DNA from: Flavobacterium ajazii | GTDB taxonomy: Bacteria; Bacteroidota; Bacteroidia; Flavobacteriales; Flavobacteriaceae | Reading direction: 5' to 3' | DNA: 64,000 nucleotides | Assembly: GCF_010614725.1 (NCBI RefSeq) | Contig: NZ_JAAEHL010000008.1 | Span: 124,001 to 188,000 of the forward strand | In this document: in pieces, positions 27,501-35,236 of the stretch | How positions within the stretch are numbered: position 1 is the stretch's first letter | How the letters are laid out: each line of letters opens with the position of its first letter | The notes under the pieces: generated by a model | The model's input: the letters and a program-made list of their open reading frames with translations, nothing else | Databases searched by the model: none | What the model was told of the DNA's origin: nothing | Translations under genes and position numbers: made by a program

Positions 27501-27954
27501 TTCTAAGGAGATACAAGGTTTTTCTGCAGAACAGATTAATCAGTTGGACAAGCAGGGGACGTTAGATATTGTTATTTCTGGAAATAATGTAACTTTATCA
27601 CTAGAAGACGTCGAGATAACATCTCAGGATATCGAAGGATGGCTGGTTGCTAATTCAAACGGAATTACGGTTGCGCTTGATATTACAATCTCCGAAGAAT
27701 TGAAAAACGAAGGTATCGCGAGAGAATTGGTAAACAGAATTCAGAATATCCGTAAAGATTCAGGATTTGAAGTTACTGATAAGATCAAAGTACAAATAAA
27801 GAGAGACGGTATTTTAGAAGAAGCTGTTTCAAAAAATGAAGACTATATTAAGTCTGAAACATTAACAGACGAACTGGTTTTTGCTGACACGTTAGAAAAC
27901 GGCACAGAAATTGAGTTTGATGACATTAGAACCATTATATTAATTTCAAAATAG
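24553..27954 (+). CDS. ileS: Isoleucyl-tRNA synthetase
   Basis: 1133 residues, class I aminoacyl-tRNA synthetase. The HIGH-type motif is GLPGIHHV near residue 55 and the KMSKS motif is QKMSKRLGNA. TTPWTLPSNTALTVG belongs to the CP1 editing domain, and an anticodon-binding domain follows (QWIISELHTLIKFVDECYED, RRRFWKGEYAKDKIAAYQT). The C terminus (VALDITISEELKNEGIAREL) is of the longer type that lacks an obvious zinc-binding tail, as in the eukaryal-like IleRS2 group, which tends to resist mupirocin; that last point is inference. It is followed after 7 nt by the DksA-like gene. Confidence 0.95.
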   Translation: MSTKFTEYKGLDLPTVASEVLDFWKKENIFEKSVTTREGAEPFVFFEGPPSANGLPGIHHVMARAIKDIFCRYKTQKGFQVKRKAGWDTHGLPVELGTEKELGITKEDIGKTISIEEYNEACKKIVMRYTDVWNDLTEKMGYWVDMDDPYVTYKPKYMESVWWLLKQIYDKGLLYKGYTIQPYSPKAGTGLSSHEVNQPGAYRDVTDTTIVAQFKTLSETLPSFLQGFGDIHILAWTTTPWTLPSNTALTVGPKIDYVLVKTFNQYTFEPINVVLAKNLVGKQFGKGFFLSEDDADFENVKNGDKKLPYKILTEAKGADLVEIRYEQLLPYVLPYQNAENAFRVISGDFVTTEDGTGIVHTAPTFGADDAKVAKEAKPEVPPMLVLDEEGNAVPLVDLQGKFTSHLGDLAGKYVKNEYYDAGQAPEKSVDVEIAIRLKEENKAFKVEKYVHSYPHSWRTDEPLLYYPLDSWFIKVTDVKDRMFDLNETINWKPKSTGEGRFGNWLKNANDWNLSRSRYWGIPLPIWRTEDKKEEVLIGSVEELYNAIEKSIEAGFQKENPFKGFEIGNMSESNYDLIDLHKNVVDGITLVSASGKPMKRESDLIDVWFDSGAMPYAQWHYPFENKDKIDENKDFPANFIAEGVDQTRGWFYTLHAIGTLVFDKVAYKNVVSNGLVLDKNGQKMSKRLGNATDPFETIAEYGPDATRWYMISNANPWDNLKFDIEGIAEVRRKFFGTLYNTYSFFSLYANIDGFKYAEAEIPLNERPEIDQWIISELHTLIKFVDECYEDYEPTKATRAISDFVQENLSNWYVRLCRRRFWKGEYAKDKIAAYQTLYTCLLTISKLSAPVAPFFMDKLYRDLTASTGTEDFASVHLAEFPKFVENFVNKTLESKMQKAQTISSLVLSLRKKEMIKVRQPLQKAMIPVLDENQRAEIEAISDLVKAEVNVKEIELLDDASGILVKQIKPNFKALGPRFGKDMGLISKEIQGFSAEQINQLDKQGTLDIVISGNNVTLSLEDVEITSQDIEGWLVANSNGITVALDITISEELKNEGIARELVNRIQNIRKDSGFEVTDKIKVQIKRDGILEEAVSKNEDYIKSETLTDELVFADTLENGTEIEFDDIRTIILISK

Positions 27955-27961
27955 TTAGAAA

Positions 27962-28342
27962 ATGATAGATGAAATTACAAGATACTCTGATGCAGATTTA
28001 GCAGAGTTCAAAGAGATAATCCAAGCAAAAATTAAAAAAGCACAAGAAGATCTTGATTTGATCAAAAGTGCCTATATGAACGATTTGAATAACGGAACTG
28101 ACGATACTTCTCCAACTTTTAAAGCTTTTGAAGAAGGAAGTGAGACCATGTCTAAAGAAGCAAACTCTCAGTTAGCTATCAGACAAGAGAAATTCATTCG
28201 TGATTTAAAAAATGCTTTATTCCGTGTAGAAAATAAAACTTACGGTATCTGCAAAGTAACAGGTAAATTAATTAGCAAGGAAAGGCTTAAAATTGTCCCT
28301 CATGCTACAATGAGTATCGAAGCTAAAAACTTGCAGAAATAA
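27962..28342 (+). CDS. DksA/TraR-like protein with degenerate zinc finger
   Basis: 126 residues. A coiled-coil (about 10-90) with ADLAEFKEIIQAKIKKAQED and IRDLKNALFRVENKTYGICK precedes a DksA-type C-terminal module. The four zinc cysteines correspond to Cys97, Thr100, Ser118 and Ala121, so only one is present, as in zinc-independent DksA2 of Pseudomonas. Known DksA proteins enter the RNA polymerase secondary channel and act with ppGpp. The coiled-coil tip carries NDLNNGTDDTSPTF, so an acidic tip is present. It starts 7 nt after ileS and is ended by a terminator, so it is cotranscribed with ileS; this places a possible stringent-response factor with a tRNA charging enzyme. Confidence 0.85.
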   Translation: MIDEITRYSDADLAEFKEIIQAKIKKAQEDLDLIKSAYMNDLNNGTDDTSPTFKAFEEGSETMSKEANSQLAIRQEKFIRDLKNALFRVENKTYGICKVTGKLISKERLKIVPHATMSIEAKNLQK

Positions 28343-28370
28343 TATAGAAATTTCTATTTTAGATAAAAGA

Positions 28371-28395
28371 AACGCTCCTTGTAGGGGCGTTTTTT
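28371..28395 (+). terminator. Terminator after the ileS-dksA-like operon
   Basis: Aacgctcc (28371-28378) pairs with ggggcgtt (28384-28391) with one G-U pair, followed by a T-tract. Confidence 0.85.
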
Positions 28396-28406
28396 GATTT
28401 AATTGT

Positions 28407-28414
28407 TATTTTTG
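28407..28414 (+). promoter_or_regulatory. -7 promoter box of lspA
   Basis: TATTTTTG matches TANNTTTG and lies 19 nt before the ATG at 28434, directly after the preceding terminator. Confidence 0.5.
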
Positions 28415-28433
28415 CCACATTAAAATTCAAAAA

Positions 28434-29033
28434 ATGTCATTAAGAAAAGCATATCTCCTTATATTTCTAATATTATTAATTGATCAGGTTTCTAAGATCT
28501 ATGTAAAAACGAACTTTATTCTCGGTGAAGAAACTCATGTTTTTAATTGGTTTAGGATACATTTTATTGAAAATGAAGGAATGGCCTGGGGAACTAAGAT
28601 TCCTGGTGAATACGGAAAATTAATTTTGACGGTTTTTAGGATTTTTGCTGTTTTTGGAATAGGGTATTGGCTTTACGATTCTGTAAAAAAGAATGCTTCT
28701 TCTTATTTGGTTGTAGCTATTGCACTTATTTTGGCAGGTGCGGCAGGTAATATATTAGACTCAGTTTTCTACGGTGTTATTTTTGATGACAGTTATAATA
28801 ATCTGGCAACTCCTTTTGCAGCAGAACCATACGGAACATGGTTTCATGGTTTAGTTGTGGATATGTTTTATTTTCCTATTTGGAAAGGGAATCTACCTGG
28901 TTGGATACCATTTTTCGGAGGAAAAGAATTTGAATTTTTCAATGCTATTTTTAATGTAGCCGATGTAGCGATTTCTACTGGAGTTGGGATTTTGTTAGTT
29001 TTCAACAAAAAAGCTTTTCCAAAGCACGGATAA
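28434..29033 (+). CDS. lspA: Lipoprotein signal peptidase (signal peptidase II)
   Basis: 199 residues, inner-membrane aspartyl protease that cleaves prolipoprotein signal peptides. Four membrane helices are visible. The first catalytic Asp is in LAGAAGNILDSVFYG and the second in NAIFNVADVAISTGVGILLV; the conserved N-terminal block is LILLIDQVSKIYVKTNF and FIENEGMAWG. The protein is longer than E. coli LspA (about 165) because of a periplasmic insert between the two Asp motifs (SYNNLATPFAAEPYGTWFHG to PGWIPFFGGKEF), typical of Bacteroidota. Confidence 0.95.
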   Translation: MSLRKAYLLIFLILLIDQVSKIYVKTNFILGEETHVFNWFRIHFIENEGMAWGTKIPGEYGKLILTVFRIFAVFGIGYWLYDSVKKNASSYLVVAIALILAGAAGNILDSVFYGVIFDDSYNNLATPFAAEPYGTWFHGLVVDMFYFPIWKGNLPGWIPFFGGKEFEFFNAIFNVADVAISTGVGILLVFNKKAFPKHG

Positions 29034-29057
29034 TCAATTTAAAATTTTAGAAATTCT

Positions 29058-29101
29058 AAATTCCGAATATCAGTTTCAATTGCGGCAGATATTCGGAATT
29101 T
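29058..29101. repeat. Inverted repeat aaattccgaatat between lspA and the AddA-like gene
   Basis: Aaattccgaatat (29058-29070) and atattcggaattt (29089-29101) are a perfect 13-bp inverted repeat around 18 nt. It could act as a terminator-like hairpin for lspA, but no T-tract follows. It belongs with the attccaa group of spacers. Confidence 0.65.
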
Positions 29102-29165
29102 GGAATTTTGCTTTATTGGGTTTTAATGTTTAATGTGTTATTTTTACCATATTAAAACCAAACTT

Positions 29166-32100
29166 ATGCAAAGTCCGTCTTTTTCTATTTATGATGCTTC
29201 TGCAGGTTCAGGAAAGACTTATACTTTGGTAAAAGAATATCTTAAAATTATTCTTTCCTCTCCAAAAAACGATGCTTATCGAAACATTCTGGCGATAACC
29301 TTTACCAATAAAGCGGTTCATGAGATGAAAAGCCGTATCGTTGGAAGTTTGTCTGAATTTGCGAAGGACTATCCTTCGGCAAAAGCTAGCGATTTAATGG
29401 AAGACTTGTCTCGTGAAACGGGGCTTTCGATAATTCAAATCAAAACAAAATCCCAAAATATTATCAAGCATCTTATTCATAATTATGCTGCTTTTGATAT
29501 TTCTACTATTGATAAATTTACACATAAAGTAATCCGGGCTTTTGCGCACGATTTAAATCTTCCAATGACTTTTGAGGTTACTTTGGATACCGAAAATTTA
29601 TTGATTGAAGCTGTGGATGCTATTATTGCTCAGGCTGGTCAGAATGAAACTTTGACAAAATTGCTGGTTGATTTTACGATGGAAAAAACCGACGATGATA
29701 AAAGTTGGGATGTTTCTCGTGAAATTCTTGAAACAGGCAGATTGGTTTTGAATGAAAATAACCGAAATGAAATTTTGCATTTTCATGACAAATCAATTGA
29801 AGAATTTGTTGAAATCAAAAAGAAAATGGCAGTTTTGTGCGCTGATTTAGAAAAAGAAAATGCTGATTTTGCGATAGAAGTTCTGACTTTGATTGATGAA
29901 AACGGAATTGATTTAAAATCATTTTCAAGAGGAACTTTTCCAAATCATTTAGAAAGTATTCGGGATGGTAAATTCAATCCAAGAAACAAAACTTTTCATG
30001 AGTTTGAGGATATTGCAATCAATAAAACAGCAAAAGACCGGGCTTTGATTGAAAATATTATTCCTGATTTTCTTAAAATATTAGAAAAGGTTTATAAAAA
30101 TTTCGAGAAGAGAGATTTTTATAAGGCGTTTCTAAAAAATATTACCCCTCTTTCTTTGCTGAATACGGTTAGTAATGAATTGTCAAAAATTCAGTCCGAA
30201 CAAAATATTTTGTCGATTTCAGAATTCAATGCCATCATTCATCGTGAAATTCAAAACCAGCCGGCGCCTTTTATTTATGAGCGTTTGGGCGAGCGTTACC
30301 GTCATTTTTTTATTGATGAATTTCAGGATACTTCAGAAATGCAGTGGCAAAATTTAATTCCTCTTATTGACAATGCACTTTCCGGACAGGATGATTTCGG
30401 TAATAAGGGAACTTTGATGATTGTTGGTGATCCGAAACAATCTATTTATCGCTGGCGTGGTGGAAAAGCAGAGCAGTTTATCGAATTAAGTAAAGATGTA
30501 AATCCGTTTAATAATCCTGATAAATTAATTAAACATTTAGATACAAATTATCGAAGTTATAGTGAAGTTATTGAGTTTAATAATGCTTTTTTTAAGCTGA
30601 TTTCGAATGAATTTTTGAATGAAGATTATAAAAATTTATATGAAAATCATAGTTTCCAGAATACAAATTCTAAAAAAGGAGGGTATGTCAATATTTCTTT
30701 TCTGCCCATAATTGAAACGAATGATTTTGCCGATGAAGAAGAAATTATTGAAAAATCAGACTTGTATGTTTTGGCTACTCTCAATACGATTCAAAATGTA
30801 GTTCGTGAAGGTTTTGAGTATAAAGATATTGTAATTCTAACCCGAAAAAGAGATCAGGGAATCGTAATTGCTAATTACCTCACGGAACAAAATATTCCAA
30901 TTTTATCGTCAGAAACACTGATGATTCAAAATGCAACTGAAGTGCGTCTGATTATTCATTTGCTAAAATATCTGAATAATAGTATTGATTTAGAAGCAAA
31001 AGCGAACTTTCTGCATTTTTTAGGAAATACAAAAGAAATTGAGATGTCGATTCATGATTTTATTGCGGAAGGAATGAATCAGAGGCTTGAAAATGATTTT
31101 GAACAATGGCTTTTGGCTTTCGATGTTTCGCTCTCTTTTGAAAACATCCGAAAAAAATCACTTTATGAAGCGGTAGAAATTATTATATCAAAATTTATTC
31201 TTCCTTCGGAGGGAAATGCCTATGTGCAATATTTTCTTGATATTGTTCTGGAACGAGATATGCGGAATCAGGCAGGAATAGCTGATTTTTTAACTTACTG
31301 GGATAAGAACGGAGAGAAATTCAGTATACCGTCACCGGAAGGAAAAAACGCAGTGCGGATTATGACTATTCATAAATCAAAAGGATTGGAGTTTCCTGTC
31401 GTAATTATGCCTTTTGCAGAAGAAGATTATAACAGAAAACCAAAAGACAAGTTATGGCTTGATGCAGAAGACGAAGGTTTGGGAGTTCCAAAAGCATTAG
31501 TTGATAACAGCAGTGCGGTGGAAGGTTTTGGAGAAAGCGCATCGGCTGTTTTTAATTTGAAAAAGCAAGAGGAGTTGCTGGATAATATTAATGTTTTGTA
31601 TGTGGCGTTAACGCGTGCAGAAGAACAATTATATATTATTTCGCAATCATTGAAAGAAAGGAAAGATGGGGATTTTCCAAATAATATGGCTTCGTTTTTT
31701 ATTAAATACTTAATTCATAGAGGTGTTTATAATTCAGAGAAATTGGAATATGAATTCGGAAACAGATTCAAGCTTTCTGCTTCTGATAAATCTTTAGATC
31801 AGGTAAAAACAATTCCGATAGTTACAGAAGTTTTAAATCCGAAAAATATAAAAATTGCCCAACGCGAAGCTTTAATGTGGGGTACACATCAGCAGGAGGC
31901 AATTTCGTACGGAAATATAATTCATGAAATTTTGGCTTTTATAAAAGACCGGTCGGATATTGATTTAGCACTTACCAAAGCAATAGAAAACGGATTGATA
32001 ACTTTCAGCCAGCGGGAAGTTGTTTTGAAAACCCTGCATGAAATTGTACATCATCCGGAAATTAGTATTTGTTTTGATGGAAAAAATATGATTTTAAATG

Positions 32101-32324
32101 AACAGGCGATTATTCAGAAAGAGGGTAAAACATTAAAACCGGACAGAATTGTTTTGACGGACAACAAGGAGGCTTATTTACTGGATTATAAAACCGGAGC
32201 AAGAAATCCTAAATATATACAGCAAATTCACGAATATCAAAATGCAATTGAAGAATTAGGATACAAAGTGTTAAAAAGGGCTTTGGTGTATATAGGAACC
32301 GAAATTGATGTGGTAAATTTGTGA
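29166..32324 (+). CDS. AddA/RexA-like UvrD helicase with C-terminal nuclease domain
   Basis: 1052 residues from the ATG at 29166; an upstream in-frame ATG at 29133 would add 11 residues before the Walker region. Superfamily 1 motifs in order: YDASAGSGKTYTL (I), ILAITFTNKAVHEMKSRI (Ia), FIDEFQDTSEMQW (II), MIVGDPKQSIYRWRGGK (III), HLDTNYRS (IV), RIMTIHKSKGLEFPVVI (V), NVLYVALTRAEEQLY (VI). The C terminus has a PD-(D/E)XK nuclease: YGNIIHEIL, KPDRIVLTDNKEAYLLDYKT, then IQQIHEYQNAIEEL. This is the helicase-nuclease of an AddAB/RexAB-like complex that resects double-strand breaks. Its likely partner is the gene at 35237, with kbl and ompA between them. Confidence 0.88.
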   Translation: MQSPSFSIYDASAGSGKTYTLVKEYLKIILSSPKNDAYRNILAITFTNKAVHEMKSRIVGSLSEFAKDYPSAKASDLMEDLSRETGLSIIQIKTKSQNIIKHLIHNYAAFDISTIDKFTHKVIRAFAHDLNLPMTFEVTLDTENLLIEAVDAIIAQAGQNETLTKLLVDFTMEKTDDDKSWDVSREILETGRLVLNENNRNEILHFHDKSIEEFVEIKKKMAVLCADLEKENADFAIEVLTLIDENGIDLKSFSRGTFPNHLESIRDGKFNPRNKTFHEFEDIAINKTAKDRALIENIIPDFLKILEKVYKNFEKRDFYKAFLKNITPLSLLNTVSNELSKIQSEQNILSISEFNAIIHREIQNQPAPFIYERLGERYRHFFIDEFQDTSEMQWQNLIPLIDNALSGQDDFGNKGTLMIVGDPKQSIYRWRGGKAEQFIELSKDVNPFNNPDKLIKHLDTNYRSYSEVIEFNNAFFKLISNEFLNEDYKNLYENHSFQNTNSKKGGYVNISFLPIIETNDFADEEEIIEKSDLYVLATLNTIQNVVREGFEYKDIVILTRKRDQGIVIANYLTEQNIPILSSETLMIQNATEVRLIIHLLKYLNNSIDLEAKANFLHFLGNTKEIEMSIHDFIAEGMNQRLENDFEQWLLAFDVSLSFENIRKKSLYEAVEIIISKFILPSEGNAYVQYFLDIVLERDMRNQAGIADFLTYWDKNGEKFSIPSPEGKNAVRIMTIHKSKGLEFPVVIMPFAEEDYNRKPKDKLWLDAEDEGLGVPKALVDNSSAVEGFGESASAVFNLKKQEELLDNINVLYVALTRAEEQLYIISQSLKERKDGDFPNNMASFFIKYLIHRGVYNSEKLEYEFGNRFKLSASDKSLDQVKTIPIVTEVLNPKNIKIAQREALMWGTHQQEAISYGNIIHEILAFIKDRSDIDLALTKAIENGLITFSQREVVLKTLHEIVHHPEISICFDGKNMILNEQAIIQKEGKTLKPDRIVLTDNKEAYLLDYKTGARNPKYIQQIHEYQNAIEELGYKVLKRALVYIGTEIDVVNL

Positions 32325-32405
32325 TAAAATTAATCAGATGTTAAAGGATTTACGTAGCTTAATTTTTGCTAATGTATTAATTTTTAACATTTTAAAAATA
32401 TAAAG

Positions 32406-33599
32406 ATGTACGGAAAAATTAAAGAATATCTGCAAAGTGAGTTGCAGACTATTGAAGAAAACGGGATTTTTAAAAAAGAACGTATTATTACTTCAGCACA
32501 GGGTGCAGAAATCACAATTTCTACCGGAGAAACAGTTTTGAACTTTTGCGCAAATAATTATTTAGGACTTTCTTCGCATCCAGAAGTAGTTCAGGCTGCA
32601 AAAGAGGCAATGGATACTCATGGTTTCGGAATGTCGTCAGTTCGTTTCATTTGCGGAACTCAGGATATTCATAAAACATTAGAAAAAAAGATTGCAGATT
32701 TTTATGGTACCGAAGATACGATTCTTTATGCAGCAGCTTTTGATGCTAATGGAGGTGTTTTTGAACCTTTATTGGGGGAAAATGATGCTATAATTTCGGA
32801 TAGTCTTAACCATGCTTCAATTATTGACGGAGTGCGTTTGTGTAAAGCTGCACGTTACCGTTATGAAAATAATAATATGGAAGATCTGGAGCAACAATTA
32901 ATTAAGGCAAACAAAGCAGGAACTCGCTTTAAACTGATTGTTACTGATGGTGTTTTTTCTATGGATGGACTCGTTGCGCCGTTGGATAAAATCTGTGATT
33001 TGGCTGATAAATATGATGCCTTAGTAATGGTTGATGAATGTCATGCTGCCGGATTTATTGGTGCTACTGGAAAAGGGACACTAGAGGTAAAAGGGGTTAT
33101 GGGCAGGGTTGATATTATAACCGGCACGCTGGGAAAAGCTCTGGGAGGAGCAATGGGTGGCTACACCACAGCTAAAAAAGAGATTATCGAATTATTACGC
33201 CAGCGTTCAAGACCGTATTTGTTTTCAAACTCCTTAGCGCCTGCTATTGTTGGAGCTTCGATTAAAGTCTTTGAGCTTTTGGAAAAAGATACTTCCTTAA
33301 GAGATAAGTTAGAATCGAATACCAATTATTTTAAAGTTGGAATGAAAAAAGTCGGTTTTGATATTATAGACGGAGATTCGGCCATTGTGCCAGTTATGTT
33401 GTATGATGCAAAATTATCCCAAATGATGGCTGATGAACTTTTAAAACAAGGGATATATGTAATTGGATTCTTTTATCCTGTTGTGCCTAAAGAAAAAGCA
33501 AGAATCAGGGTTCAATTGTCTGCGGCACATTCAAAAGAACATTTGGACAAGGCAATTAATGCTTTTGAAGTTGTCGGGAAAATGTTAAAAGTTATATAA
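32406..33599 (+). CDS. kbl: Glycine C-acetyltransferase (2-amino-3-ketobutyrate CoA ligase)
   Basis: 397 residues, PLP enzyme of threonine breakdown to glycine and acetyl-CoA. The PLP lysine is Lys244 in [15 protein letters not shown], the same position as in E. coli Kbl. [19 protein letters not shown] holds the Asp and His that contact PLP, and [16 protein letters not shown] is the N-terminal block. Threonine dehydrogenase, its usual partner, is not in this window. It lies 81 nt after the AddA-like gene. Homologues include 8-amino-7-oxononanoate synthase and ALA synthase, but the Kbl features and length agree well. Confidence 0.93.
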   Translation: MYGKIKEYLQSELQTIEENGIFKKERIITSAQGAEITISTGETVLNFCANNYLGLSSHPEVVQAAKEAMDTHGFGMSSVRFICGTQDIHKTLEKKIADFYGTEDTILYAAAFDANGGVFEPLLGENDAIISDSLNHASIIDGVRLCKAARYRYENNNMEDLEQQLIKANKAGTRFKLIVTDGVFSMDGLVAPLDKICDLADKYDALVMVDECHAAGFIGATGKGTLEVKGVMGRVDIITGTLGKALGGAMGGYTTAKKEIIELLRQRSRPYLFSNSLAPAIVGASIKVFELLEKDTSLRDKLESNTNYFKVGMKKVGFDIIDGDSAIVPVMLYDAKLSQMMADELLKQGIYVIGFFYPVVPKEKARIRVQLSAAHSKEHLDKAINAFEVVGKMLKVI

Positions 33600-33643
33600 T
33601 TGCCATTTTATTCAATTTTTGTAGGTTTTTTTTAACATTACAT

Positions 33644-33674
33644 TTTGTATTTAAAAAATTAGGTGTTACTTTTG
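33644..33674 (+). promoter_or_regulatory. ompA promoter
   Basis: TTTG (33644-33647), 19 nt, TACTTTTG (33667-33674): the best match to the Bacteroidota promoter consensus in this window. It lies 37 nt before the ATG at 33712. A strong promoter fits an abundant outer-membrane protein. Confidence 0.8.
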
Positions 33675-33711
33675 TCTGTAATTAACTAAATTGTAATTAA
33701 AAAAAATAAGT

Positions 33712-35172
33712 ATGAAACATCTTAACAAACTTTTTGTTGCTGTGTTAATGGCGATGGGTTTAAATTCCCAGGCACAAGACAGTAACAACCCATGGGCGAT
33801 CTCTTTTGGGGTTAATGCCGTAGATACCAGAACAAGTTCTGGTTCAGGAAGTGGTTTTTTTGATCAACACTTTTCTCAATTATTTGCTGTAAAAGATAAC
33901 TGGAATATTCTTCCTTCTTTGTCTTACATCGGAGTTAACAGATATGTAGGGCATGGTTTTTCTGTTGGCCTACAAGGATCTGTAAATAAAATTGATAAAT
34001 ATGTTATTTTTGATCCATCTAATGCAGATGCTGATTCAAGAGGAAATGTTGTGTACAATCCAGGTGATTTAATGTATTACGGGATTGATGCGACTATTAA
34101 ATATAGCTTTCAGGAATTAATTAAATCTAAGGTGGTTGATCCTTCGTTATCTGTTGGTGGAGGTTATACTTTCTTTGGCGATAGTAGTTTTGGAACGGTA
34201 AACCCAGGTATTGGTGTGACTTTCTGGTTTACAGATGCTATTGGTCTTGAGCTTGCTTCAAGATATAAATGGGCTGTAGGTGGTGATAGAGATACAAATG
34301 GTGAGCCAGATGCTCCATCTCACTTCCAGCATACTGCAGGTTTAGTGTTTAAATTCGGAGGTAAAGATACTGACGGAGATGGAATCTATGATAAAGATGA
34401 TGCTTGTCCGGATGTTGCTGGTTTGAAACAATTCAACGGATGTCCTGATACTGACGGAGACGGAATCGTTGATGCTTCTGATGCTTGTCCAGATGTATTT
34501 GGTTTAGCTGCATTAAACGGATGTCCTGATACTGACGGAGACGGAATTGCTGATAAAGATGATGCTTGTCCAGATGTTGCTGGTTTAGCTGCTTTAAAAG
34601 GATGTCCTGATACAGACGGAGACGGAATCGCTGATAAAGATGATAAATGTCCTACTGTTGCAGGTCCGAGAGAAAATGGTGGTTGTCCGTTCTTAGATGC
34701 TGACAAAGATGGTGTAGCTGATAAGGATGATGATTGTCCTACTGTAGCTGGTCCAGCTAGTAACAGAGGTTGTCCAGAAGTAACTACAGAAGCTTTAGAA
34801 GAACTTAAAGTTCAGGCAAGAGCGGTTTACTTCAACTCAGGTAAAGCTACTTTCAAAACAGGAGATAAAGAAACTCAGGCTAGATTAGATGCTATCAAAC
34901 AAATCCTTGTCAACTATCCAAATGCTAAATTCAGCATTGAAGGACATACAGATAGTACAGGTTCAGCTAAAGTTAATCAAAAACTTTCTGAAGACAGAGC
35001 TGCTGCTGTTAAAAATGCTTTAATTGAAAGAGGTGTAAATCCTGAAAACTTAGAATCTAAAGGATTTGGATCTTCTCAGCCAGTTGCAAGCAATAAAACT
35101 GCTGCAGGTAAAGCTCAGAACAGAAGAACTGAAATTAGACATATTGGTTCAAAATACGAAGGTAAATTATAA
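33712..35172 (+). CDS. OmpA family outer-membrane protein with thrombospondin type 3 repeats
   Basis: 486 residues. Signal peptide [20 protein letters not shown]; beta-barrel residues about 25-215; then five to six calcium-binding thrombospondin type 3 repeats of the form [19 protein letters not shown] (about 222-355); then an OmpA C-terminal peptidoglycan-binding domain ([46 protein letters not shown]) at 365-480. It should tie the outer membrane to the cell wall. The repeats are also repeats in DNA (34366-34775). It has its own strong promoter and terminator despite sitting between genes on the same strand. Confidence 0.95.
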   Translation: MKHLNKLFVAVLMAMGLNSQAQDSNNPWAISFGVNAVDTRTSSGSGSGFFDQHFSQLFAVKDNWNILPSLSYIGVNRYVGHGFSVGLQGSVNKIDKYVIFDPSNADADSRGNVVYNPGDLMYYGIDATIKYSFQELIKSKVVDPSLSVGGGYTFFGDSSFGTVNPGIGVTFWFTDAIGLELASRYKWAVGGDRDTNGEPDAPSHFQHTAGLVFKFGGKDTDGDGIYDKDDACPDVAGLKQFNGCPDTDGDGIVDASDACPDVFGLAALNGCPDTDGDGIADKDDACPDVAGLAALKGCPDTDGDGIADKDDKCPTVAGPRENGGCPFLDADKDGVADKDDDCPTVAGPASNRGCPEVTTEALEELKVQARAVYFNSGKATFKTGDKETQARLDAIKQILVNYPNAKFSIEGHTDSTGSAKVNQKLSEDRAAAVKNALIERGVNPENLESKGFGSSQPVASNKTAAGKAQNRRTEIRHIGSKYEGKL

Positions 35173-35193
35173 TTTACTTTTAAAATAAATATT

Positions 35194-35225
35194 AAAAAGC
35201 CATTCTTAATTGAATGGCTTTTTTT
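35194..35225 (+). terminator. Terminator after ompA
   Basis: Aaaaagccattc (35194-35205) pairs with gaatggcttttt (35212-35223) and is followed by T residues. The AddB-like start codon lies 12 nt further, so that gene may depend on readthrough or on a promoter within this region. Confidence 0.9.
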
Positions 35226-35236
35226 ATTTTTATCAA

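Noticed and set aside
34366..34775. Regular DNA repeats resembling a CRISPR array, and an antisense frame of 106 codons
   Set aside because: The repeats encode thrombospondin type 3 calcium-binding units in ompA, with no unrelated spacers. The antisense frame is a by-product.
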